This document shows, piece by piece, positions 34,627 to 42,262 of a stretch of 64,000 bases of DNA (positions are counted from its first letter, which is position 1; each line of letters starts with the position of its first letter). The DNA lies in assembly GCA_965250275.1 (NCBI GenBank), contig OZ252297.1, forward strand, positions 3,658,001-3,722,000, read 5' to 3'. A program made the position numbers and the translations under genes. The notes beneath the pieces are model-generated. The model was not told the origin of the DNA. It did not search any database and saw nothing but the letters and a program-made list of their open reading frames with translations. This stretch comes from G965250275 sp965250275 (GTDB lineage Bacteria; Pseudomonadota; Alphaproteobacteria; Rhodobacterales; Rhodobacteraceae).

Positions 34627-35757
34627 TCAGAAGCCTGCTTTGATCTGTTCGAACGTTTCGTTCATGCGGCTTTCCCATTCCTGCGTCTGCGGAACCTGGA
34701 AATGACCCGCATTCAAGATCACGGACGGGTCTTTGCTCAGGCCGAGACCCTGCAGGGTCGCATCATCAAATGCATCGAATGCTTTGATGTTCGAGTGGCC
34801 ATACCCATAGTCGTTGATCATGAATTCGCCGGTCGGCACGCTCAGCAGGGAGTCAATGATCTGATAGGCGCTGTCGAGTTTTGGCGCATCCTTGTGAATC
34901 ATCAGGCCGCACACCCAAGTCAGCGCGCCTTCCTTGGGCTTTGCAAAGCGCACTGGCACACCTTCGGACTGCAGCAGGACGGCCGAGCTGTTCCACGTCA
35001 TGGCCGCCGCCATCTCACCCGAAGACAGAGCCTGTTCCAGCGTGGTTGTGTCGTCCGTGTAGACACGGATCAGCGGGCGCTGCTCCCGCATGACAGCGGC
35101 GATCTTCTCAAACGCCTCTTCGGTAGCAATGTCCTCAAAGCTGATGCCCGCTTTGATGGCACCAACCCACCATGCGTCGCCACCTGAGCCAAGCGAGCCC
35201 AACCGTCCGGCATACCGGTCGTCCCAGAGCATATCCCAGCTCTCTTCACCTTCCAGCTCGTAGAGGTCAGTGCGGTAGGTGATCGATGTGGAACCCCAAT
35301 CGAACGGCGCCATCCACGGCATGCCGCTTTCGCCAATATTGCCTTCCATATCAACAAGCTGCGGCATCACGTCTGGCCAGTTCGACAGACGGGACGTGTC
35401 GATCGGCTGGAACAGGCCGGTGGAGGCCCAGCGCGGCATCGCCTGGTTACAGGGATGCGAAACGTCGACGACGAACCCGCCGCGCATTTTCGTCAAGGCC
35501 TCTTCGGAGCTGCCGAAAATCGCGAAGTTCGGTGCAACGCCATTGGTTTCGATGTAAGGCCCAAACAGATCGGGGATGTCGTAACCGCCCCAAGTGAAAT
35601 AGGTCCCCTGCTCTTCAGCGCTGGCAAGCGCCCGGCGCGGCGTCAACGGCACCGTTGCCATGCCGATCCCTGCCGCCATCAAAGAACGCGTAAACGCGCG
35701 ACGGCTGAGCTTGCCTTCGCGCATGGCACCTAATTGATCAAGTACATCCATCTTCAT
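34627..35757 (-). CDS. Polyamine-type ABC transporter substrate-binding protein (PotD-like, Tat signal)
   Basis: A 376-residue extracytoplasmic solute receptor. The N-terminus carries a twin-arginine signal, KLSRRAFTRSLMAAGIGMA, with cleavage near RRALASAEE. The mature protein begins GTYFTWGGYDIPDLFGPYI, typical of PotD/opine binding proteins, and contains APFDWGSTSITYRTDLYE. The ATG at 35757 is preferred because GGGGA precedes it at 7 bp and the longer frame has no signal-like character. It leads the operon and is divergent from the bicupin/amine-oxidase genes. The ligand is probably a cationic amine; exact identity unknown. Confidence 0.9.
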   Translation of the reverse strand: MKMDVLDQLGAMREGKLSRRAFTRSLMAAGIGMATVPLTPRRALASAEEQGTYFTWGGYDIPDLFGPYIETNGVAPNFAIFGSSEEALTKMRGGFVVDVSHPCNQAMPRWASTGLFQPIDTSRLSNWPDVMPQLVDMEGNIGESGMPWMAPFDWGSTSITYRTDLYELEGEESWDMLWDDRYAGRLGSLGSGGDAWWVGAIKAGISFEDIATEEAFEKIAAVMREQRPLIRVYTDDTTTLEQALSSGEMAAAMTWNSSAVLLQSEGVPVRFAKPKEGALTWVCGLMIHKDAPKLDSAYQIIDSLLSVPTGEFMINDYGYGHSNIKAFDAFDDATLQGLGLSKDPSVILNAGHFQVPQTQEWESRMNETFEQIKAGF

Positions 35758-35899
35758 TGTGGTTTCCCCAGTTGGTTTTACCCGTGCTTCGGGCATTGGA
35801 TTTCGTTTTGACGGCGTTCTGCGACGCCATGCTGTATCTGCAGTCTTGCGCGCAATCTTCGCAAAACCAAGATATTTCTCATCCCACCGTCTTACAGCA

Positions 35900-35917
35900 A
35901 TTGAATGATCATTCAAT
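35900..35917. promoter_or_regulatory. 18-bp perfect palindromic operator between PotD-like and cupin genes
   Basis: ATTGAATGATCATTCAAT is an exact palindrome located almost midway between two divergent operons, about 140 bp from each start codon. A copy differing at one base is found upstream of the aldehyde dehydrogenase gene (39933) and a looser one at 50348. Size and symmetry fit a TetR/BetI-family operator. Confidence 0.75.
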
Positions 35918-36051
35918 CATTGAGTTGAGACGCGAATCGAGTCAAGCTTTTTGGCACAACGACCGACGCAGGGGTTGGAACGTGCTCAACAGCTGTGCAG
36001 TACCCGGTCGCATATACTACCCGAAGACAAGACAAACAGGAGCGGAACCCA

Positions 36052-36828
36052 ATGCCGAACGAAAAACGTGTGATCCGTCTGGAACCCGATGGACCAGCAG
36101 GCATTGGTATGCCCGAGATGACCTGCAACCCGGAGGATTTTCAGTCACCGCTGCCAACACAGCATGTTCACGTTTACTTTGACGATCCCGAAATCGGCAT
36201 GAGCGTGGGCGTCTGGGACACCACCACAATGCAGGAAGCATTTGGCCCCTATCCGGGCGACGAGTTCATTGTCGTTCTGGAAGGCGCCTTTCAGATGCTG
36301 GACGGCGACGGCAACGGCGTTCCCGCAAAAACCGGTCAAAGTGTCTGCTTTCGGAACGCAGTCCCGGTCAGCTGGAAACAGGACGGCTATCTCAAAAAGT
36401 TCTACATCACTTATCTCGATCCGCGCGTGACGTCGCCAGTGATCGAAAGCGCCGAGGGCGGGGTTTTCGCTCTTGATTCGGATCTGAGACCCACCGAAGC
36501 CGACCTTGTAGAACACGCACCGGATGCAACGATCACACCCAAACAGCATGACCGTGTTCTATTCACCAACGACACCGGCAACATGACCGTAGGGTTGTGG
36601 GACTGCGAGGCGATGGAAACAGAGTTCGCGCCCTTCCCCACCCACGAGTTTGTCCACCTCCTGGAAGGCGAAGTGACAATTGTCGAAGAGGACGGCACCT
36701 CGAACACGTTTACGGCCGGTGATGTCTTTTTCGTCCCCCACGGCACCGTCTGCAGTTGGCGCGTACCCAAATACGTTCGCAAGTACTATGCGGCGCTGGA
36801 CCCAACATTCAACGTTAGGAGCCCCTGA
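36052..36828 (+). CDS. Two-domain cupin protein (DUF861/cupin_3 type)
   Basis: A 258-residue soluble bicupin. Each half holds a cupin core: GVWDTTTMQEAFGPYPGDEF with VVLEGAFQMLDGDG in the first, and GLWDCEAMETEFAPFPTHEF with HLLEGEVTIVEEDG in the second, followed by AGDVFFVPHGTVCSW. The metal-binding histidines are mostly absent from the first half. DUF861 cupins include ureidoglycine hydrolases and many of unknown role. The start ATG is chosen for AGGAG nine bases upstream. It overlaps the amine oxidase by 1 bp (TGATG) and is therefore co-translated with it. Confidence 0.82.
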   Translation: MPNEKRVIRLEPDGPAGIGMPEMTCNPEDFQSPLPTQHVHVYFDDPEIGMSVGVWDTTTMQEAFGPYPGDEFIVVLEGAFQMLDGDGNGVPAKTGQSVCFRNAVPVSWKQDGYLKKFYITYLDPRVTSPVIESAEGGVFALDSDLRPTEADLVEHAPDATITPKQHDRVLFTNDTGNMTVGLWDCEAMETEFAPFPTHEFVHLLEGEVTIVEEDGTSNTFTAGDVFFVPHGTVCSWRVPKYVRKYYAALDPTFNVRSP

Positions 36829-38171
36829 TGTCCGATTTCCCTATCGCAGGTATGAACCGACGCACCATGCTCGGCGGTCTGTTGGCCACCGCGGCGACGC
36901 CGGTTCTGGCGCAATCTCTGCCCACAAATCCCGATGTTGTCATTGTCGGCGCCGGTGCAGCGGGCATGTCCGCCGCACGAACCCTGACGCAGGCCGGTAT
37001 CTCGGTTGTCGTTGTCGAAGCCGCTGACCGAGTGGGAGGGCGCGCCTGGACGGAGAGCAAAACGCTGGGGCAGCCTTTCGATCATGGCTGCTCGTGGATT
37101 TCCGGGTCGAACCGAAACCCCTTTACCCCCATTGCCCGTGCGGGTGGTTTCACGCTGGTCGATCACACAGATGCCAATGGCGTGCTTTATGTTGGCGATC
37201 AGCGCGCGAACAACAGCCAATGGAACGCATACAACCGCGCCTGGGGCGCCATCGAACGCGCCATGTCCGAAGCCGGCCGCGCCGGAAAGGACGTTGCCGC
37301 ATCGTCGGTGATCCCTGCCGATATGGACTTTGCAGGCGTTGTGCAGTCGTGGATGGGCGCGATGGATTACGGCGTTGAATTCGATCAGATTTCAACCGCG
37401 GATTACTGGAACTCCGGCGACAGCCAGCCCAGCTATATCGTGCGCGAGGGGCTGGGCAGCGTCGTTGCCACCCTGGCGCAGGACCAGCCCATCGTGCTCA
37501 ACACTGCCGTAACCGCGATCGATTGGAGCGGAGACGGCGTCGTGGTCGAAACCACAGATGGCAGCGTTCGTGCAAAAGCCTGTCTGATTACAGTGTCCAC
37601 TGGCGTGTTGAACGCGGGCAAAATTCGTTTCACGCCGGAGCTGCCGGCTCAGAAACAAGAGGCGCTGGCAGGCCTGCCAATGGGGTTGCTGGCGAAAATC
37701 GCGCTGCAGTTTGACGGCGCGCGCTTTGGCTTTGGAGAGAACGACTGGCTGACCTATTGGGTGCCCAACGACATGCCGGCCGAGGCTTGCTACTTTGTCA
37801 CCTGGCCCTTTGGCTATGACTACATGCAAGGCCATGTTGGCGGCGCATTCGGATGGGAGCTGTCCAGGGCCGGGTCCGATGCAGCCGTAGACTTTGCTCT
37901 GGGCGAAGTGGTGAAGATGGTCGGCAGCGACGCGCGCAAGCACTTCGTGAAGGGCACCTTGACCGACTGGGCTGAAAACCCGAACACCCTGGGAGCCTAT
38001 GCTGCCACCCGCCCCGGTCAGTTTGGCGCGCGCAAGGTTTTGGCGGAGCCACTTGCAGACCGGCTCTACTTTGCCGGCGAAGCGGTCGCGATCGGTGAAT
38101 CCGCACTTGTCAGCGGGGCCTATAACAGCGGCAGAAACACCGCTCAGGACATCATGCGCGCGCTTGGCTAA
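36828..38171 (+). CDS. Tat-exported flavin monoamine oxidase
   Basis: A 447-residue FAD amine oxidase. The N-terminus MNRRTMLGGLLATAATPVLA is a twin-arginine signal, so the enzyme should act in the periplasm. Next come the Rossmann motif DVVIVGAGAAGMSAARTL, the family motif RVGGRAWTESKTLGQPFDHG and the C-terminal FAD segment RLYFAGEAVAIGESALVSGA. The family oxidises primary or secondary amines, including polyamines, with oxygen and releases aldehyde, H2O2 and ammonia or amine. It is coupled to the bicupin gene and faces the Pot-type importer, so it may trim amines before uptake, which is inference. Confidence 0.9.
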   Translation: MSDFPIAGMNRRTMLGGLLATAATPVLAQSLPTNPDVVIVGAGAAGMSAARTLTQAGISVVVVEAADRVGGRAWTESKTLGQPFDHGCSWISGSNRNPFTPIARAGGFTLVDHTDANGVLYVGDQRANNSQWNAYNRAWGAIERAMSEAGRAGKDVAASSVIPADMDFAGVVQSWMGAMDYGVEFDQISTADYWNSGDSQPSYIVREGLGSVVATLAQDQPIVLNTAVTAIDWSGDGVVVETTDGSVRAKACLITVSTGVLNAGKIRFTPELPAQKQEALAGLPMGLLAKIALQFDGARFGFGENDWLTYWVPNDMPAEACYFVTWPFGYDYMQGHVGGAFGWELSRAGSDAAVDFALGEVVKMVGSDARKHFVKGTLTDWAENPNTLGAYAATRPGQFGARKVLAEPLADRLYFAGEAVAIGESALVSGAYNSGRNTAQDIMRALG

Positions 38172-38497
38172 CGCTCCTGCCAAAACGTGAAGACAGGATC
38201 ATGCACCAGTCGGATGACCGACTGGTGCAGCGGAAAAACGGGCGCCTTTTCATGCTCTATGGCGTCCCATGCGGCATCGGCCTGCGCCTGATCCCGAAAG
38301 GCGATCACGGACATCAGGTCATGACTGCGCGCGGTGTCGGTGTCATAGCCGCTGTCGGGCACGCGATGGAAAATTGGTGTGACCGTCGACGCAAGGTCGC
38401 TCTCCAGCAACTGTTTGGCGAACCGGTCCCAAGCCGCCTGAAAATCGGGCAATGTCACGCCCGGCTTGAGATGAAACTGATTGAGCAGTTGCGGCAT
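38168..38497 (-). CDS. Small conserved protein (DUF6614-like)
   Basis: A 109-residue soluble protein that I associate with DUF6614, from the opening PQLLNQFHLKPGVTLPDFQA and the end VHDPVFTFWQER. The alternating pattern suggests a dimeric alpha/beta-barrel (Dabb/EthD-like) fold. Its stop overlaps the convergent amine-oxidase stop by 4 bp. The ATG at 38497 gives the family-typical N-terminus; an upstream extension of 37 residues runs into the start of the divergent oxidase. Function unknown. Confidence 0.65.
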   Translation of the reverse strand: MPQLLNQFHLKPGVTLPDFQAAWDRFAKQLLESDLASTVTPIFHRVPDSGYDTDTARSHDLMSVIAFRDQAQADAAWDAIEHEKAPVFPLHQSVIRLVHDPVFTFWQER

Positions 38498-38579
38498 GAT
38501 TAGACTTCTCCAAGGCAATTGACCTATCGTAGAAGGTGTACTTGGGCCTTCAAGCCCCTCCGGACCAGAGCGCCATGCA

Positions 38580-39872
38580 ATGATCCCAAACGAAGACGCG
38601 GTCATCACGAACAGTCTTTGGTCCGCGACGGCGAACCCGTCCAGACCCTGTCCGCCACTGTTGGGAACTGTCCAAGCGGACGTGACAATCGTCGGCGGTG
38701 GTTACACCGGGCTGTCGGCAGCGCTGCATCTGGCCGAGCGGGGCGTCAGTGTTGTGCTGCTAGAGGCAGAACAACCGGGTTGGGGCGCGTCCGGCCGCAA
38801 TGGAGGGCAGGTCAATCCGGGCCTCAAGGACCATCCGGATGCCATTGAGGTAAAGTTCGGGGACGACATTGGCGGGCGCATGAACGAGCTGTCCGGGACC
38901 GCCGGCGATCTGGTCTTTGCCTTGATCGATAAACATCAGATCAACTGCAACCTGACCCGAACCGGCTGGATCAGGGCAGCACATTCGAAACCGGCCCTGC
39001 AAGAACTGCATAACCTCGCAGCAGATTGGACCAGGCGAGGTGCACCGGTGGAAGCGTTGGGTCACGACGAGATAGCCCGCCTGTCTGGTACCGATGCCTA
39101 TCTCGGCGGTCTCATCGACAGGCGCGGCGCCAGTCTTCATCCGTTGAATTATGCGCTCGGCCTGGCCGAGGCCGCGCAAAAGGCGGGGGCATCGTTGTTC
39201 GGACAGTCCCGGGTCACTGCGCTTGCGCGAAGCGATGACGGGTATGTGCTGCAAACGGCGCAAGGTGAGGTCTCTGCCGGCAAGGTTCTGCTGTGCACCA
39301 ATGGCTATTCGGACGGCCTTGTGCCCGGGTTGGCCCAAACGATTGTGCCAGTGCGCTCAGTCCAGGTGGCAACCGCCCCTCTGAGCAGCAATTTGCGAGC
39401 GTCCATTCTGCCTGACGAACAGCATGTGTCAGACGCGCGCCGCCTGTTGCTCTATTTTCGAATGGATGCTGAAGGTCGCTTCATAATGGGGGGCCGGGGC
39501 GCTTATGGGGAACTGTCCACACGGGCACAGCTTGAGTCTCTGCGCAGTGCCTCGACACTGCTCTACCCGCAACTGGAAGGGGTCGGGTGGCGATACGCAT
39601 GGGGCGGAAACGTCGCCATCACCATTGACCAGTACCCCAGGTTGAACCTCCTTGGGCCGGATATGATCGCTGGCCTGGGATACAACGGTCGCGGCGTCGC
39701 AATGGCCACCGCAATGGGAAAGGTTATGGCAGACTGGGCGGCAGGCACGGCGCCCGGAGAGCTGATGTTCCCGCTGACCCAACCCCGCACCATTCCCTTC
39801 CATTTTGCACGAAAGCTCGGCGTACGCGCAGCGCTTGCCCGGGCGAAACTCCTGGATTGGCTTCAGGTCTGA
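38580..39872 (+). CDS. FAD-dependent amine/amino-acid oxidase (PuuB/OrdL type)
   Basis: A 430-residue DAO-superfamily flavoprotein. The Rossmann motif is TIVGGGYTGLSAALHLAERG, followed by GWGASGRNGGQVNPG, which is diagnostic of the gamma-glutamylputrescine oxidase/OrdL group. The C-terminal part has YAWGGNVAITIDQYPRLN and GLGYNGRGVAMATAMG. It probably oxidises a secondary amine or gamma-glutamyl amine to an aldehyde, which the aldehyde dehydrogenase 131 bp downstream could then oxidise. It is divergent from the DUF6614-like gene. Confidence 0.88.
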   Translation: MIPNEDAVITNSLWSATANPSRPCPPLLGTVQADVTIVGGGYTGLSAALHLAERGVSVVLLEAEQPGWGASGRNGGQVNPGLKDHPDAIEVKFGDDIGGRMNELSGTAGDLVFALIDKHQINCNLTRTGWIRAAHSKPALQELHNLAADWTRRGAPVEALGHDEIARLSGTDAYLGGLIDRRGASLHPLNYALGLAEAAQKAGASLFGQSRVTALARSDDGYVLQTAQGEVSAGKVLLCTNGYSDGLVPGLAQTIVPVRSVQVATAPLSSNLRASILPDEQHVSDARRLLLYFRMDAEGRFIMGGRGAYGELSTRAQLESLRSASTLLYPQLEGVGWRYAWGGNVAITIDQYPRLNLLGPDMIAGLGYNGRGVAMATAMGKVMADWAAGTAPGELMFPLTQPRTIPFHFARKLGVRAALARAKLLDWLQV

Positions 39873-39932
39873 CCGAACAGTTGGATTCTCGACCGGACCG
39901 ATCTTGCAAAAGCCGGTGATTTGGAGTTTTTG

Positions 39933-39950
39933 ATTGAATGATCATTCAGT
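39933..39950. promoter_or_regulatory. Copy of the 18-bp palindromic operator upstream of aldehyde dehydrogenase
   Basis: ATTGAATGATCATTCAGT differs at one position from the perfect palindrome at 35900. It lies 53 bp before the aldehyde dehydrogenase ATG, a position suited to repression of a local promoter. Two such sites within 4 kb are very unlikely by chance, although that was not computed. Confidence 0.75.
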
Positions 39951-40003
39951 CGAAGCCATGCTTTGGGCGATTCGAATGCCCGTACTCAAAGGAGTGAACT
40001 GCG

Positions 40004-41479
40004 ATGACAAATTACGCCGCGATGGCCAAAGCCTTGACGATGCCAGCGCAGATTCTGATCGATGGCGCCTGGTGCGGCGCGCTCGATGGTGCCACGTTTG
40101 AGACCAAGGACCCCGGCTCCGGTGTCGTGCTGAGCACCCTGCCCGCCTGTTCCGCGGCTGATGTCGATGCAGCAGTCGCGTCTGCCCGCGCCGCCTTCGA
40201 CAGCGGCGTGTGGTCTGAGATTCATCCGTCCGAGCGCAAGGCAGTTCTCTCAAAGCTGGCCGACCTCATCGAAGAGAACCTCGTTGATCTGGCGGTGATG
40301 GAATCCGCAGATGCGGGCAAACCGATCTCCGATTGTCTGGAAATTGATGTCCCCGAAACGGCAAATTGCATCCGCTGGCACGGCGAGGCCCAGGACAAGC
40401 TTTATGATCAGATTGCCCCCTCCTCCGCCGACGCGGTTGGCTTGATCGTGCGCGAACCGATTGGCGTCGTCGGCGCGGTACTGCCTTGGAACTTCCCGCT
40501 GATGATGATGGCGTGGAAGATCGGTCCCGCTCTGGCAACGGGCAACTCCGTCATAGTCAAACCTGCAGAACAGACCAGCCTGACCGCCCTGAGATTAGGA
40601 GAGCTCGCGCTCGAAGCCGGGGTGCCTCCGGGCGTGCTGAACGTGATCACCGGCATGGGTCCGGACGTCGGCGAACCGCTCGGCCGGCACATGGATGTGG
40701 ACGCCATCACGTTCACAGGCTCCACGGAAGTTGGCCGCCGATTTCTGGAGTACGCGGCGCAAAGCAACATGAAAGAGGTCTGCCTTGAGATGGGCGGCAA
40801 GAGCGCTGCTGTTGTACTGGAAGACGCCCGTGACATACCGGCCATCGCCGAGATCCAGGCCAACGCCATTTTCTGGAACATGGGCGAAAACTGCACGGCC
40901 AACAGCCGTGTCATCGCGCATAAGGCCGTCTATGACGAGCTGGTCGAAGAAATGGCGAAACAGGCAGCGAACTGGAAACTCGGAAACCAACTCGACGCCG
41001 ACACGCAGAATGGACCGCTGATCAGCGACGAACATTTCGCCAAAGTGTCCGGCATGGTCGCGACCGGCAAGTCGCAGGGCGGTCGCGTGGCCTATGGGGG
41101 CGAGCCGGCAGGCGGCTTGATATTCCAGCCCACCGTGTTCGCGGACGTGAAACCCGACATGGAAATCTTCCAGGAAGAGGTCTTCGGCCCGGTTGTTGGC
41201 ATCACCAAAGCGGACAGCGACGATCACGCAATCGAACTGGCAAACGGGACCAGCTACGGACTTGCCGCCACGCTCTACACACGCGACGTGGCCAAGGCCC
41301 ATCGCTACGCCCGCAAGCTCAAGGCCGGAACCGTCGGGGTGAATACCTACTCAGAGGGTGAAATCTCAACGCCGTTCGGAGGGTTCAAAGCTTCTGGTTT
41401 TGGGGGCCGGGACAATGGGATTCACGCCCACGACCAGTACACCGAACTCAAAACGATCTGGATCGATCTGAACGCGTGA
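40004..41479 (+). CDS. NAD-dependent aldehyde dehydrogenase (PuuC/BetB type)
   Basis: A 491-residue cytoplasmic aldehyde dehydrogenase. It has the oxyanion-hole Asn and Rossmann part (GAVLPWNFPLMMMAWKIG; FTGSTEVGRRFLEYA), the general-base Glu in CLEMGGKSAAVV, the catalytic Cys in NMGENCTANSRV, and the late motif FQEEVFGPVVGI. It is closest in pattern to gamma-glutamyl-aminobutyraldehyde and betaine-aldehyde dehydrogenases. The gene has its own operator and AGGAG ribosome site, and ends 2 bp from the convergent TetR gene. Confidence 0.93.
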   Translation: MTNYAAMAKALTMPAQILIDGAWCGALDGATFETKDPGSGVVLSTLPACSAADVDAAVASARAAFDSGVWSEIHPSERKAVLSKLADLIEENLVDLAVMESADAGKPISDCLEIDVPETANCIRWHGEAQDKLYDQIAPSSADAVGLIVREPIGVVGAVLPWNFPLMMMAWKIGPALATGNSVIVKPAEQTSLTALRLGELALEAGVPPGVLNVITGMGPDVGEPLGRHMDVDAITFTGSTEVGRRFLEYAAQSNMKEVCLEMGGKSAAVVLEDARDIPAIAEIQANAIFWNMGENCTANSRVIAHKAVYDELVEEMAKQAANWKLGNQLDADTQNGPLISDEHFAKVSGMVATGKSQGGRVAYGGEPAGGLIFQPTVFADVKPDMEIFQEEVFGPVVGITKADSDDHAIELANGTSYGLAATLYTRDVAKAHRYARKLKAGTVGVNTYSEGEISTPFGGFKASGFGGRDNGIHAHDQYTELKTIWIDLNA

Positions 41480-41481
41480 CG

Positions 41482-42126
41482 TCAGAGCAGGCGCGCGCGC
41501 AGATCCGGGAGCAACTCGGCAAGGCATTGCCGGGTTGCCTGTTCGGCCGCCGCAGGGTCGGCCTCGTGCGGCGTCAGATGCAGCTTTTGCCAATACCCGT
41601 CGGTCAGTGTGTCCATCCATTCCGCGAACTGCGCGGCTTGTGCCTTTGGCCGATCGGGCAGCAAACGCTCCCAGATTCCGCAGAGAGCGGCACGGCGGCG
41701 GCTGTCATACGCAGCGGCCAGCTCCGCATATTGCGGAGTGAATTTTAGCTCGCCCCAGAACGCAAACCAGATCGGCATCACGTCCGGCCCGCAGGCATCG
41801 GGGTGAAAATCCGTGGCGATCAACGCTCGCAACTGGGCCACCGGGTCTGGCCCGGCGTCTTCCAGAGATTGCGACCAAAGGCTTTCGTAACGCTGGTAGA
41901 GATCGCGCAGCGTTTCGGTCAACAGGCCACTCTTGGACTTAAAGTAGAACACGGCAACACCTTGGGACAGACCCGCCTCCGTCGCCACCGTCGCAAGCGT
42001 GGTCCGCGCCAACCCGTAATTCACGATGGACCGTTGCGCCGCGTCGAGCAATTGCCGCCGCCGCATGTCGGCGTTGGCCTTTCGCTCCTTGCGCGGCCGC
42101 TGTGCCGCTGCGGTGCTGTCATTCAT
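41482..42126 (-). CDS. TetR/BetI-type transcriptional regulator
   Basis: A 214-residue TetR-family regulator. The helix-turn-helix is LARTTLATVATEAGLSQGVA followed by VFYFKSKSGLLTETL; the ligand domain contains MPIWFAFWGELKFTPQYAEL, similar to BetI. The ATG at 42126 is preferred to an upstream one that would overlap the shared promoter. It is divergent from the tandem oxidoreductase operon, and a 14-bp palindrome lies between them. Confidence 0.88.
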   Translation of the reverse strand: MNDSTAAAQRPRKERKANADMRRRQLLDAAQRSIVNYGLARTTLATVATEAGLSQGVAVFYFKSKSGLLTETLRDLYQRYESLWSQSLEDAGPDPVAQLRALIATDFHPDACGPDVMPIWFAFWGELKFTPQYAELAAAYDSRRRAALCGIWERLLPDRPKAQAAQFAEWMDTLTDGYWQKLHLTPHEADPAAAEQATRQCLAELLPDLRARLL

Positions 42127-42196
42127 AAACGCGTCCCTTTGCCCGTTTAAGGTACACATTGCACAGATGAAGACGGACGTCAGCCAAATAAATTTG

Positions 42197-42210
42197 TTTG
42201 AGCGCTCAAA
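42197..42210. promoter_or_regulatory. 14-bp palindromic operator TTTGAGCGCTCAAA
   Basis: A perfect palindrome in the 136-bp divergent gap, 71 bp before the TetR start and 53 bp before the oxidoreductase start. It differs from the 18-bp palindromes in length and centre but keeps TTGA/TCAA arms. It is the likely autoregulatory operator of the adjacent TetR protein. Confidence 0.65.
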
Positions 42211-42262
42211 AAAACTTTACGCCGCGCGCGGCACCCCCTACCCTGCGCCCCAGGAGGCCCGA

